A DNA stretch of 56,000 bases from Cryptomeria japonica (taxonomy: Eukaryota; Streptophyta; Pinopsida; Cupressales; Cupressaceae): positions 241,638,332 to 241,694,331 of the forward strand of contig NC_081409.1 of the NCBI RefSeq assembly GCF_030272615.1, read 5' to 3'. Made by a program: the position numbers and the translations under genes. Below are positions 12,537 to 24,664 of the stretch, in pieces; positions within the stretch are counted from its first letter, which is position 1, and the number at the start of each line of letters is the position of its first letter. Below the pieces are notes generated by a model. That model saw only the letters and a program-made list of their open reading frames with translations. It had not been told where the DNA came from and made no database searches.

Positions 12537-13334
12537 TGATGCAAGAGCATCCCCGATTCGCATCAATCTTGCATCAACCAAAAACATTTTCTTTTTTGTT
12601 TTGATTTTTGTTTGCAGTTTCAGTTTTCTTTCTGTGTGTCTCGGTTTTGGCTCATCGGAAACTGTGGAGTTGGATTCTACTTGAAGACTTGATCATCTTT
12701 CTTTCTTTCAAACCGCATCTCATTTGGATCACTTTCCAGCAAGATATTGCTGCCAGTTTCCATGAGAGTTTCTTGTTACCGGTTGTTCCTTTGTTACCGA
12801 TTGCCTGAGACCTATTCTGGTGATCTACCAGAACCTATTATGAAGCTTGTGGAGCCTTGGGCGTTGATCTCTATGTTACTTGGCATGTGGCCGACCTTCT
12901 ACGTTTCATCCTTTGGATTTTTTGGAGGAATCTCTTGGCGGAGGCCGACCTTGTTCATTTTGCACGTTAGGTCTTGTTCTACGGGTTTTGATCCCTTTTT
13001 GGACCGACTAGATCCTTTGGATATATATATATATATATATATAAAATCATGCTTTAGAATGTAATCAATCAAAGAATTAAGAAATATCAGATAGATAGAC
13101 TATACCTAGAAGATAGATCTTTGGATTTAAGGTCTCGGTGTGACCTATTTTACCAGGCCTGTGTCGGTATGTTGTAACCCGGTTGTTACCGGTTGGATGT
13201 AATCAAATTTCATGTAATAAAACTAATTGTTTTGCATTGCCTCTATCATATCTATGTGTTTTTGTTGTGTTTACTCATGTTGATTGGTTTTGGACTGATC
13301 TCCTTGAGGTCCCTTTTCACCAGTGACTACTTCA
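12537..13334 (+). repeat. Chromovirus 5' LTR
   Basis: Matches 18005-18797 along its length. Both copies start TGATGCA.GAGCATCCCCG and end GTGACT.CTTCA. A (TA) run at 13019-13042 is longer here than in the 3' copy. Small ORFs at 12502-13064 lie in the LTR and recur in the 3' LTR; they are not genes. Confidence 0.93.
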
Positions 13335-13336
13335 AG

Positions 13337-13348
13337 CGGTATTAGAGC
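13337..13348 (+). other. Chromovirus primer-binding site (degenerate)
   Basis: CGGTATTAGAGC differs at two bases from TGGTATCAGAGC, the initiator-tRNA-Met type site. It lies 2 bases after the 5' LTR end. Confidence 0.75.
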
Positions 13349-13446
13349 GAAGTTTCATTCTGGAGGTTGTGTGTCCTAAATTTTTGTTGTAGGGTGGAAG
13401 ATTGTAGATTTGACCTGCAATTGCAGAGGACTAGCATGGATCAATG

Positions 13447-14610
13447 GTGGAAAGAGGAACTAGGAATGGTGGAGCATGTGAGAATGAAGACCCTGTTGTA
13501 ATGGAGATGTTGTGAGGAATAGCAGCCCGGTTAGAAGTCATGGAGACAGCCCAAAGAAGAGACCGACATATTGAGGATGTAAGTGAAGATGAAGGAGAAG
13601 AAGCCCCAATAGAACACGTGAACCTACCGGTAGTTGATCCGGAGGAGGAAAGGTTTTTAAGGGTTTTAAGTAGGGCGAACACTAAACCTCATTTGGCCCC
13701 ACTGGAATATGATGGGAAGTTATATTCGGATGAATTGATGGATTGGATCTCAAAGATGGAGAAGTATTTTGATTTTGAAAACACTACAGAAGAGAGGAAG
13801 GTGAAGTATGCCTGTACCCAGTTGAAAGGTCATGCATCTCTTTGGTGGGAGCATTTGCAAGTTGATAAACAAAGAAGAGGTAAATAAAAGATTAGCACAT
13901 GGGATAGGATGATTGCTAAGTTAAAATCAAAGTTTGTCCCAGTGAATTATCAAGTGGATTTGTTCCAAAAGTTGCAGAATCTGAGACAGAAAGAATCTAG
14001 TGTGAAGGAGTACACCGAAGCATTTTACAAGTTGAACATCAAATCCGAAAGTGTTGATGATGAAGTTGAACAAATTGCTAGATATTTGAATGGATTGCAG
14101 ATGTCTATACAAGAGAAACTCGGTATGATCAAATTGGAGAGTGTTGAAGAGGCTTACCAGTATGCAATAAAGGCTGATGAGAAATTGAACAAAAGACATG
14201 AGCAGAGATAGAGAGGTAGAGGTGGAAGGTTTACCGGAGGAAGATTTCAAGGAGGAAGAGGATATACCGGAGGAAGAGGAACCAATAAAGATCAGAACAA
14301 GGACAAGGAAGTGAGAAAAGAAGGTAATTCATACTGGAAGAATGACATAAATTTCTACCGAAGGAGAGAACCAGATGGTTACCGAAATGAGAACTTTGGA
14401 AGACAAGACAAGAGGACATTTAGAGAAACCTGCTTTAAGTGTGGAGGAGAAGGACATCGTGCATTTGAATGTAAGAAGACAGAGGCTACCGGAAGAGCAG
14501 CAATGGTGGAAGAGAACCCCACTAGATCGAACAATAAACTGGAAGATGGAGAACTGTTGATGATGAGGAGAGATTTGTGTTATACCGGAGGAGATGAAGA
14601 ACCCTTGTAG
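13447..14610 (+). pseudogene. Chromovirus gag, interrupted by stops
   Basis: Encodes the capsid and nucleocapsid of the element. The frame is constant but contains stops at about 13513, 13885, 14209 and 14608. The capsid part has the retrotransposon gag pattern: LEYDGKLYSDELMDWISKME, later LKGHASLWWEHL, then KLKSKFVPVNYQVDLFQKLQ and a QKESSVKEYT stretch. It is followed by a Gly/Arg-rich segment and one CCHC zinc knuckle at 14431-14472 (CFKCGGEGHRAFEC). Its place after the primer site and before the protease is canonical. No other interpretation fits. Confidence 0.88.
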
Positions 14611-15045
14611 AGGAAGAACCTATTCAAGACTAGATGTAAGGTATCCGGTAAGTGTTGTAAAGTTGTTATTGATAGTGGTAGTTTAGATAATCTTGTTTCA
14701 GAGGAGATGGTGAATAAGTTGAAATTGGAGATATTGAAACACCTTAAGCCCTATCAGATAGCATGGATTCAGGATGAACACAAGTTGTTAGTAAGTGAAC
14801 AATGTTTGGTAAAATTGAAAGTTGGGAATTATCATGATGAAGTTTTGTGTGATATTATGCCTATGGATATTTGTCATCTTTTGTTGGGAAGACCTTGGTA
14901 GTTTGATAGACAGGCAATACATGATGGGAGGAAGAATGCATACACCATTGTGGCCAATGGGATGAAGCAAACCTTGTTACCTTTGGAGGAACCTTTGAAG
15001 AATGAAGTTTGTACGAATACTAGATCTGTTTGGTAGATGGAAGGA
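14611..15045 (+). pseudogene. Chromovirus aspartic protease region
   Basis: Same frame as gag. The retropepsin active site is visible as VVIDSGSLDNLVS with D-S-G at 14671-14679, and the C-terminal LLGRPW signature lies at about 14881-14898. It would release gag and pol proteins from the polyprotein. Stops follow LLGRPW and occur near 15032, and the frame changes at about 15040, so it cannot be read through into reverse transcriptase. Confidence 0.85.
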
Positions 15046-16670
15046 AATTCATGGATGGACTAAGACATGAGAATGTGTGTTTTGCCTTAATTACTAAGAA
15101 GACTGAGAGACCAGAACCAGAAGGATAACACTCAACAGAGATAATAGATTTGCTAACAGAATATGAGGACATCATTTCAGATAATGTACCTGATGGATTG
15201 CCACCTATTAGAAGTATTAGTCGTTGCATGGACTTGGTTCCCGAAGTTAGTTTGCCTAACAAAGTTGCACACTGGTTGACACCGGCAGAGAATGAAGAAC
15301 TAAATAGACAAGTGCAGGAGCTGTTGAAGAAAGGTTTGATCAGGGGAAGTTTGAACCCTTGTGCAGTACCAACAATGTTAGCACCTAAGAATAATGGAGA
15401 ATGGAGGATGTGTACCGAGTCAAGAGAAATAAACAAGATCATAGTGAAATACCGGTTTCCTTTTCCTAGAATGGATGACATAATGGACTGTTTGAGTGGA
15501 GCAAAATACTTTTCAAAGATAGATTTAAAGAGTGGATATCATCAAATCAAGATTAGAGAAGGTGATGAGTGGAAGACAACATTTAAGACAAATGAAGGAC
15601 TATGTGAATGGTTGGTGATGCCTTTTGGATTGACTAATGCACTGAGTACTTTCATGAGGCTGATGAATGAGGTATTGAAGAAATTCTTGGGTAAGTTTGT
15701 TATTGTGTATTTGGATGACATTCTGATTTTGAGTAAGACAAAAGAGGAGCATTTGTTGCAGTTAAGACAAGTTTTGCAGAGGTTGAGAGAAGAGAAGTTG
15801 TTGATCAATATCAAGAAGTGTACTTTCATGAAGGATGAGTTAGTCTATTTGGGATTTATGATATCTGAGGATGGTTTGAAGATGGACCCTAAGAAAGTGA
15901 AAGCCATTGTTGAGTGGCCTACACCGAAAAGCATTGGAGAGGTAAGATCATTTCATGAATTGGCTAGTTTTTACCAGAAGTTTATCGGAAATTTCAGTTC
16001 AGTTTGTAACCCTATGACTGAGACCAAGAGGGGAGATCAGAAGGAATCCAAGTGGACCATTGGAGAAAACAAAAGTTTTGAATTGTTGAAGCAGAAAGTG
16101 ACTGAGCAGTCTGTGTTGGCTTTACTAGATTTCAATAAGGTATTTTAAGTGGATTGTGATGCAAGTGGAACAATAATAGGAGTAGTTTTGAGTCAAGAAG
16201 GGAGAGAAGTAGCATATTTCAGTGAGAAATTAAATGATGCCTGGCAGAGATATTCAGTGTATGATCAAGAATTTTATGTCATAGTTCAAGCTTTCAAGAA
16301 ATGGAGACACTACTTGTTGCCTAAAGAGTTTGTGTTGTATACAGATCATCAAGCTTTGCAGTATGTGAATAGTCAGAGTAAGTTGAATCAAAGACATATG
16401 AGATGGGTAGAATTATTGCAGAGTTACACCTTTGTGTTGAAGCATAGAAGTGGGAAATATAAAAAGGTTTTTGATGCCTTGAGTAGGAGAAGTAATTTGC
16501 TGACAGAGATGAGAGTGACAATATTAGGTTTTGAAGATTTAAAGACCTTATATGATGAAGACCCGGATTTTGCAGAACCTTGGAAAGCAAGTAGAGAACC
16601 AGTTATGGTTGATGGAAGCAAATGGTTGGATTATTTCATTCAGGATGGGATGTTATTCAAGGGAATTTAG
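15046..16670 (+). pseudogene. Chromovirus reverse transcriptase and RNase H
   Basis: Copies element RNA into DNA. The most intact part is an uninterrupted 332-codon frame at 15150-16148. Visible motifs are WRMCTESREINKIIVKYRFP, the catalytic FSKIDLKSGYHQI, MPFGLTNALSTFMRLMNEVL and YLDD at 15708-15719, followed by the thumb and connection. After one stop (TAA, 16146) the same frame gives RNase H: DCDASGTIIGVVLSQ, YDQEFYVIVQAFKKWRHYL and TDHQALQYV. The catalytic residues of both domains are present; only stops at about 15125, 16146 and 16668 and the upstream frameshift break it. Confidence 0.93.
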
Positions 16671-17790
16671 TTATGAATACCTAAGAGTTCCATGATAGAG
16701 AACCTAATCAAAGAGAAACATAGTGGTGGTTTAGCTGGACATTTTGGCATTGATAAAACAATTGCATTGGTGAGTGAGCAGTACTTTTGGCCCCAAATTC
16801 ATAAGGATATTAAGAGATATGTGCAAAGTTGTAGATTTTGTCAAGTTGCAAAAGGTAGTAGTCAAAATGTGGATTGTATAAAACTTTGACAGTACCAGTA
16901 AGACCTTGGGAGGATATAAGCATGGATTTTGTACTTGGATTTCCTAAGACACTGAGAGGGAATGATTCTATATTTGTGGTAGTGGATAGATTTTCAAAGA
17001 TGGCTCATTTCATACCTTGTAAGAAGAGATCATATGCATTACATGTAGCGGGCCTATTTTTCAAGGAAGTGGTAAGATTACATGGATTACCTAAGAGCAT
17101 AGTTTCAGATAGAGATACTAAGTTTGTTGGCTATTTTTAGAGAACATTTTGGAAGAAGATGAAGACAAATTTGAAGTTCAGTTCTACTTTTCATCCACAA
17201 ACTGATGGATAGACAGAAGTATTTAACCGGAGTTTGGGAAACTTGTTGAGATGTTTAGTGGGAGATAAATCCAGAAGTTGGGATTTGATCCTTGCACAAG
17301 CAGAGTTTGCCTATAACAATTCAATGAATAGAAGTACCAGAAAAACACCTTTCAAGATTGTTACCGGAGTGCATCCTAGAGGAATAATAGAATTGAGAGA
17401 CATTAGGAGTGAAGAGCGGAGGAGTTCAGAAGCAGAAGATTTTTCAGATCACATGGCAGCATTGCATATTCAGGTTAGACAACATTTGGAAGACATGAAT
17501 AGTAAATATAAGGAGAAGGCAAATGAGAAGAGGAGACATAAGGAATTTGAAGTTGGTGATGAAGTGATGGTTTACTTGAGAAAAAGAGATTCTTAGTTGG
17601 AACTTATAACAAGTTGCAGATGAAGAAGTTTGGACTCTGTAATATTTTGAGGAAGTTCAGTTCTAGAAATGCATATGAAGTGGAGCTGCCAGATAGTTTA
17701 AGTATTTCACCTATATTCAACATTGCAAATGTTCATGAGTACCATTAACCGGAATTCAATGAGGACAATGTTCCAGACCTTGAGAGACAA
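16671..17790 (+). pseudogene. Chromovirus integrase, frameshifted
   Basis: The zinc-binding HHCC start is seen in H-S-G-G-L-A-G-H-F-G followed by VQSCRFCQVAK. A frameshift near 16870 leads into the catalytic core: [14 protein letters not shown], then [15 protein letters not shown], then IVSDRDTKF, with HPQTDG.TEVFNRS carrying the catalytic Glu. The three acidic residues remain. Stops occur at 17138 and within HPQTDG, and another frameshift after 17596 precedes the C-terminal part (AYEVELPDSLSISPIFNIAN). It would insert the element DNA into chromatin. Confidence 0.9.
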
Positions 17791-17811
17791 TTGCCCCAGA
17801 AGGAACTAGAT

Positions 17812-17945
17812 CAGATTGAAGAAATTGTGGATAGTAGGATTGGGCATAGTACCTCTAATAGTTAGTTCAAAGAATATCTTGTGAAGTGGAAAATCAGACC
17901 AGTGGAAGATTCATCTTGGATTTCTTAGGCATAGGTAGACCGCCT
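17812..17945 (+). pseudogene. Chromodomain remnant at the integrase C-terminus
   Basis: The frame reads IEEIVDSRIGHSTSN, stop, FKEYLVKWKIRPVEDSSW. This is the chromodomain pattern I-L-D-x-R, then E-Y-L-V-K-W-K, then P-x-x-x-S-W. In chromoviruses this module binds histone tails and directs integration. Two to three stops interrupt it. It supports the chromovirus assignment independently of the reverse transcriptase. Confidence 0.75.
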
Positions 17946-18004
17946 TGGTTTCCCTCTGACCCCAGCAAAGTGAGAGGCTCACTTTTTCATTAACCCCGGA
18001 TGTG

Positions 18005-18797
18005 TGATGCAGGAGCATCCCCGGTTCACAACAATCTTGCATCAACCAAAAACATTTTCTTTTATGTTTTGCTTTCTATTTGCAGTTTTAGTTTTCTTTT
18101 ATGTGTCCCAGTTTTGGCTCACCGGATCCTATGGAGTTGGATTCTACTTGAATACTTGATCATCTTTTTTTCTTTCAAACCGCATCTCATTTGGACCACT
18201 TTCTGGCAAGATATCACTATCGGTTTCCATGATAGTTTCTTGTTACCGGTTGTTCCTTTGTTACTGGTTGCCTGAGACCTATTCTGGTGATCTACCAAAA
18301 CCTATTCTAAAGCTTGTGGAGACTTGGGTGTTGATCTCGATGTTACTTGGCGTGTGGCTGACCTTCTACGCTTCATCTTTTGGATTTTTTGAAGGAATCT
18401 CTTGGCGGAGGCCGACCTTGTTCATTTTGCACATTAGGTCTTGTTCTTCGGGTTTTGATCCCTTTTTGGGCCGACTAGATCCTTTGGATCGATATATATA
18501 TTTGTAATCATGCTTTAAAATGCAATCAATCAGAGAATTAAGGAATATCATATAGATAGACTATACCTAGAAGATAGATCTTTCGATTCAAGGTCCCGGT
18601 GTGACCTATTTTACTAGGCATGTGTGTCAGTAAGTTGTAACCCGGTTGTTACCAGTTGGATGTAATCAAATTTCATGCAATAAAACTAATTGTTCTACAT
18701 TGCCTCCATCATATCTGTGTGTTTCTGTTGTGTTTACTCGTGCTGACCAATTTTGGACTGATCTCCTTGAGGTCCCTCCTCACCGGTGACTGCTTCA
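18005..18797 (+). repeat. Chromovirus 3' LTR
   Basis: Second LTR copy, starting TGATGCAGGAGCATCCCCGG. It is followed by the target duplication ACATC and resumption of array unit B. Confidence 0.93.
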
Positions 18798-19740
18798 ACA
18801 TCATACCCTCCTTATATCTGAAAAACTATATCCTCACATACAAACTATGGTGCATAGATTTTATCTTTTAAAAGTCACACACCATTGTTTTCTTTTATCC
18901 AAAATTATTATCACAACATTATCCACTCTTCTCCACACACTTTTTTAGACTCATATTTTTTTAATTTATACCACCAATTTCAAGAGTTATATCCATTGGA
19001 ATCTCTATCCCATTCGATGAGTTATAGCTCTTATTTATTAGTTATATTAGTCATTGATTACATCGATTACAAATCTCCATTAGTCATATGTAACAATTAC
19101 AACCTTTTGCTCACCAATATCTATTGCAACTGTTGACTATTATAAATATAGACATAAGTCACATCTATTAATAATGTCACATGTCATTTGATAAAACAGT
19201 TTGTTTGTTTTTCATACTACTAATCCAAATCTATTATTTCAAATAATATTAACCGTTGGTTTATAATGGTTGTCTTTTGTTAAATAACTTGTGGACTTTT
19301 AATTTGATTATTCACCAATTTATTTATCAATGCTATCACTGTTCCAAGTAATTTCTCCTTAACATGTTCTCTTCAAGACATATCATAAGCATAAGTGTTT
19401 TTTTTAATATAATACAAATTGTATCTCTATGAAATTCAGCCACCATTCAAGTTAATAAGTAGTTCTCTAAAGATAATGTATGGTTTTAACATGTTTCTTT
19501 GAACTAAATCATATCGTTATAATGTAGATTGCAATCACCATCAACTGCACATTTCCACCTTACTTGATGTGTTGTTGTCAATGTTTTGTTATTATGGTTG
19601 CATAATAACCTGGTCTTTTAATTATTGATATGGTCATAGGAATATTCTCATATCAAGGTCATCAATGGCAATCTTAAATAATGAACTCCTTTTGCACTAA
19701 TGATAGGAGTCTCGTTAATATACCTTTGACTTCAATAACA

Positions 19741-19763
19741 ACATTTCAGACAATTTCCCCCTT
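19741..19763. repeat. 23-bp target-site duplication, left copy
   Basis: Exactly repeated at 20138-20160. It begins ACATTTCAGACAATTTCC and lies in the polypurine-tract part of unit B (minus sense). Confidence 0.9.
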
Positions 19764-19887
19764 GGTTGCATAATAACCTGGTCTTTTAATTATTGATATG
19801 GTTATAGGAATATTCTCACATCAAGGTCATCAATGGCAATCTTAAATAATGAACTCCTTTTGCACTAATGACAAGAGTCTCGTTAAT
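19764..19887 (+). repeat. Extra copy of the neighbouring array segment (124 bp)
   Basis: Repeats 19596-19719 in the same orientation with about four substitutions. It shares variants found only in this unit (ATTATTGATATGG, GCACTAATG, CTCGTTAAT), so it was copied locally. It lies between the left target duplication and the LINE fragment. Confidence 0.85.
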
Positions 19888-20137
19888 CATAGGAATAGGG
19901 AAGCAGCCAAGGCGATGATGCTCTTGGTTAAAAATGTTGAGGAATCTATTAAAGTTTTCAAGTAATTTGCAATGTTGGGTTTGGAGCCAACTTCTTGTTG
20001 GCTTCTTGCTGTCTTTTTCTTTGCTGCTGGTTTTTGTGCTAGTGTTTGCAACTGTTTTTTTTCGTCTCTTTAATGCTCATCTTTCGATTTGTAATAGGGT
20101 TTCGGGTCCCCTAAAACCTGTTTTTACTTAATCAAAA
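19888..20137 (+). mobile_element. 5'-truncated LINE 3' end
   Basis: About 250 bp foreign to the array, ending GTTTTTACTTAATCAAAA and flanked, with the 124-bp extra segment, by a perfect 23-bp duplication. A long target duplication, 5' truncation and an A-rich end fit target-primed LINE insertion. The short frame here (65 codons, hydrophobic) shows no domain. Confidence 0.65.
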
Positions 20138-20160
20138 ACATTTCAGACAATTTCCCCCTT
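20138..20160. repeat. 23-bp target-site duplication, right copy
   Basis: Identical to 19741-19763. Confidence 0.9.
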
Positions 20161-20198
20161 TGTCATTTTGATAGAAATCTCTAAATGATTTGATATAA

Positions 20199-21618
20199 AA
20201 TAGACAAATAAGAACACCAAGACACAAATTTTACATGGAGACCTCAATAGAAAACCACGACAATAAATTCTTATAAAATAAATCTCTCTTTTACAAATTT
20301 TGTAGGCACTAACCTACTAGACGCACCAACCCATGGAAGCACCAACTCCCACTACTTAATGTAGGCACCAACCTACGAGATATGAAGCACCAAATTCACA
20401 AAAAGATGAGGCACGACTCCACCCAAGATGAGGCACCAACATGAACACAAATTCTACTATAATTTTTTCCACAAGTTTTTCAAACTTTGATAATCAAATC
20501 TGCCACATAAATCAGATTATCTTCTCATAATTTGTTGCTGAAAATTTCTTCAAAGCCTTCCAATATATTTGATATTATGTCTCTCTCAAATATATGTATG
20601 AACTTTGCACTTATACATATACAACATCATACTCTGCTTATATCTTAAAACTATATACTTATATACAAACTATGTTGCATAGATTTTCTTTCATCATTCA
20701 CACACCACTATTTTCTTTTATTTAGAATTATTATCACAACATTATTCACTCTCCTCCACACACAATTTTTTACACTCATATTTTTTTAATCTATACCACC
20801 GAATTCAAGATTTATATCCCTTGGAATCCATGTCCCATTCGAAGAGTTATATCTTTTCTTTATTAGTTATATTAGTCATTGATTACGTCGATTACAAATC
20901 TCCCTTAGTCGTATGTAACAATTACAACCTTTTGTTCACCAAAAACTATTGCAACCTTTGACTATTATAAAGTAATCTCCTTTCATAGACATAAGTCACA
21001 TCTATTAATTATGTCTCGTGCCCTTTGATAAAATGGTTTATTTCTTTTTCATATTACTAATCCAAATCTATTATTTCAAATATTATTATCAATTTGTTTA
21101 TAACGGTTGTCTTTTGTTAAGTAACTCGTGGACTTTTAGTTTGATTATTCATAGGTTTATTTATCATTGCTATAATTGTTCCAAGTAATTTCTCCTTAGC
21201 ATGTTCCTTCCTGGACATATCATCAACATATTTAATATAATACAAATTGTATCTCTATTAAATGCAGACACCATTCAAGTTAATACATAGTTCTCTGAAG
21301 ATAATGTATGGTTTTAACATGTTTCTGTGAACTAAATCATATCTTTATCAAATAGATTGCAATCACCATTAACTACACATTTTCACCTTACTTGATGTGT
21401 TGTTATCACTGTGTTGTTATTATGACGGCATAATAACCTGGTCTTTGAATTGTTGATATGGTCATAGGAACCTTCTCACATCAATGGTAATCTTAAATAA
21501 TGAACTCCTTTGGCATTAATGATAGGAGTCTCATTAATATGCCTTTGACATCAATGACAACATTTCCAACAATATCCCTCTTTGTCATTGATAGAAATCT
21601 CTAAATGATTTGATATAA
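20199..21618 (-). repeat. Array unit C (1.42 kb)
   Basis: Complete unit with the same start and end as unit A. It diverges by scattered substitutions and small indels. Confidence 0.88.
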
Positions 21619-22986
21619 AATAGACAAATAAGAACACCAAGACATAAATTTTATGTGGAAATCTCAGTGGAAAACCATGACAATAAATGTTGATAAAATA
21701 AATCTCTCTTTTAAAAAGTTTGTAGGAAACAACCCATTGAAAGCACCAACCTACAAGATATGAAGCACCAACTTCACAAAAAGATGAAGCATTGACTCCA
21801 CCCAAGATGGGGCACCAACCTCAGCACAAATTCTACTATAATTTGTTCCACAGATCTGTCAAACTTTGATCATCAAAACTGCCACATAAATCAAATTATC
21901 TTCTCATAATTTGTTGCTGAAATTTCTTCAAAGCCTTCCCATATATCTGCCATGTCTCTCTGAAATATATGTATAAACTTTACACTTATACATATACAAC
22001 ATCATACCCTCCTTATATGTGAAAATTGTATTCTCATATACAAACTATGGTGCATAGATTTTATCTTTCAAAAATCACACACCAATCACAACATTATCCA
22101 CTCTTCTCCACACACACTTTTTTTACACTCATATTTTTTTAATTTATACCACCGATTTCAAGAGTTATATCCATTGGAATCCATGTCACATTCGAAGAGT
22201 TACATCTCTTCTATATTTGTTAAATTAATAATTGATTATATCAATTACAAATCTCCATTAGTCATCTGTAACAAATACAACCTTTTGTTCACCAAAATCT
22301 GTTGTAACCTTTGACTATTATAAAGTCATCTCCTTTCATAGATATAAGTCATGTCTATTAATCATTTCTCGTGCCCTTTGATAAAACGGTTTGTTTCTTT
22401 TCAATATTACTAATCCAAATCTATTATTTCAATTAATTTTAATTGTTGGTTATGACACTTGTCTTTTATTAATTAACTCGTGGACTTTTAGTTTGATTAT
22501 TCATAGGTTTATTTATCAATGCTATCATTGTTACAAGTAATTTCTCCTTAACACGTTCCCTCCTGGATATATCATCAACATAATTGTTTTTTTTAATATA
22601 ATACAAATTGTATCTCTATGAAATGCAGTTACCATTCAGGTTAATACATAGTTCTCTAAAGATAATGTATGGTTTTAACATGTTTCTTTGAAGTAAACCG
22701 TCTTTATCATGCATATTGCAATCACCGTCAAATGCACATTTCCACCTTACTTGATGTGTTGTTATCAATGTTTTGTTATTATGGCTGCATAATAACCTGG
22801 TCTTTTAATTGTTGATATGGTCATAGGAATCTTCTCACATCAATGTCATCAATGGCAATCTTAAATAATGAACTCCTTTTGCATTAATGATAGGATTCTC
22901 ATTAATATACCTTGGACATCAATGACAACATTTCAAACAATCTCCCCCTTTGTCAGTGATAGTAATATCTAAATGATTTGATATAA
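21619..22986 (-). repeat. Array unit D (1.37 kb)
   Basis: Complete unit, with small deletions relative to C (for example within the segment between ACACACCA and TCACAACATT near 22081). Confidence 0.88.
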
Positions 22987-24328
22987 AATAAACAAATAAA
23001 AACACCAAGACACAAAGTTTACATGGAAACCTCAATGGAAAACCATGACAATAAATGCTTATAAAATAAATCTCTCTTTTACAAAGTTTGTAGGCACCAA
23101 TTGGAAGCACCAACTCCCGCTACCTAATGTAGGCACCAACCTAAAAGATATGAAGCACCAAATTCACAAAAAGATGAAGCATCGACTCCAACCAAGAAGA
23201 GGGACCAACCTCAACACAAATTCTACTATAATTTTTTCCACGGGTTTGTCAAACTTTGATCATCAAATCTGCCACATAAATCGGATTATTTTCTCATAAT
23301 TTTCTGCTGAAGATTACTTCAAAGCCTTCCCGTATATCTACTACTATGTCTCTCTCAAATATATGTATAAACTTTGTACTTATACATATACAACATTATA
23401 CCCTCCTTATATCTGAAAACTACATCCTCATATACAAACTATGGTGCATAGATTTTATCTTTCAACATTCACACCAAATTGTTTTCTTTTATTCAGAATT
23501 ATTATCACAACATTATCCACTCTTCTCCACACAATTTTTTACACTCATATTTTTTCAATTTATACCACCGATTTCAAGAGCTATATTCCTTGGAATCCAT
23601 GTCCCATTTGAAGAGTTATATCTCTTCGTTATTAGTTATGTTAGTCATTGATTACATCGATTACAAATCTCCCTTAGTCATATGTAACAATTACAACCTT
23701 TTGTTCACCAAAATCTGTTGCAACCTTTGGCTATTAAAAAGTCATCTCCTTTCATAGACATAAGTCACATCTATTGATTATGTCTCATGCCCTTTGATAA
23801 AACAATTTATTTCTTTTTCATATTACTAATCCAAATCTATTATTTCAAATATTATTAACCATTGGTTTATAACAGTTGTATTTTGTTAACTAACTCATGG
23901 ACTTTTAGTTTGATTATTTATAGGTTAATTTATCATTGCTATAATTGTTCCAAGTAATATCTCCTTAACATGTTCCCTTCTAGACATATCATCAACATCT
24001 GTGTTTTTTTTAATATAATAAAAATTGTATCTCTATTAAATGCAATCACCGTTCAAGTTAATACATAGTTCTCTGAAGATAATGTATGGTTTTAACATGT
24101 TTCTTTGAACTAAATCGTATCTTTATCATACAAATTGCAATCACCATCAACTGCACATTTTCACCTTAGTTGATGTGTTGTTATCAATGTGTTGTTATAA
24201 TGGCTACATAATAACCTAGTCTTTCAATTGGTGATATGGTCATAGGAATCTTCTCACATCAATGTCATCAATGGTAATCTTAAATAATGAACTACTTTGG
24301 CATTAATGATAGGAGTCCCATTAATGAT
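22987..24328 (-). repeat. Array unit E, truncated at its end
   Basis: Runs 1342 bp into the unit, to CCATTAATGAT, where the 27-kb composite element begins. Confidence 0.85.
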
Positions 24329-24654
24329 TGGAGTTGATAAAAAATCAACTCTACAACTCCCAAAGATCACCTGCATGCAAACCTGTCATAGAAAGAGAGA
24401 AGCAAAATAGCTATGGAGGCCAGAATTCAGAGATCCAAAAAAGAGGAATCATATTGATTGTGAAACAACAATGCAATTCAATAATTACAATTGTTATTAA
24501 AATACAAAGAGAGAATCCTTATAAGAGGATACTCGAAACCCTAAAGGTGAAAACCCTAAAGAATTATAAGATTCCTAAGTTTAGCTTAAGCATAGAGTAT
24601 AATAGACTAATATTTAAATAAATAATTATTAGCTAATAAAAGATTACTCTAACA
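24329..24654 (-). repeat. Outer element 3' LTR
   Basis: 326 bp, about 15 differences from 51188-51513 by eye. The plus-strand frame starting at 24328 recurs in the other LTR and is not a gene. Confidence 0.88.
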
Positions 24655-24664
24655 CCCCCCTTAA
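24655..24664 (-). other. Outer element polypurine tract
   Basis: Plus CCCCCCTTAA, i.e. TTAAGGGGGG directly before the minus-strand 3' LTR start TGTTAGAG. It primes plus-strand DNA synthesis. Confidence 0.8.

Larger units (their letters stand above)
12537..18797 (+). mobile_element. Ty3 chromovirus LTR retrotransposon, decayed
   Basis: A full-length 6261-bp element: 5' LTR (798 bp), iMet-type primer site, gag with CCHC knuckle, protease, reverse transcriptase, RNase H, integrase, a C-terminal chromodomain remnant and 3' LTR (793 bp). It begins TGATGCA and ends CTTCA, flanked by ACATA (12532-12536) and ACATC (18798-18802), a 5-bp target duplication with one mismatch. The gag-pol-integrase order and the chromodomain place it in the plant chromoviruses. 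About a dozen stops and at least three frameshifts make it non-autonomous today. Confidence 0.93.
18798..20198 (-). repeat. Array unit B, right part (holds a LINE insertion)
   Basis: Continues unit B from ACATCATACCCTCC. Net of the chromovirus and the 397-bp LINE-related insertion, unit B is about 1.39 kb, the same length as its neighbours. Confidence 0.88.

Noticed and set aside
15020-15481. 153-codon minus-strand ORF within the chromovirus pol
   Set aside because: Antisense shadow of the reverse transcriptase coding frame.
10742-24328. Regular repeats considered as a CRISPR array
   Set aside because: Units of about 1.4 kb without short repeats and unique spacers, in a plant retrotransposon setting.
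24328-24621. 97-codon ORF, repeated at 51187-51480
   Set aside because: Falls inside the 326-bp LTRs of the outer element. The similarity is due to the LTRs.
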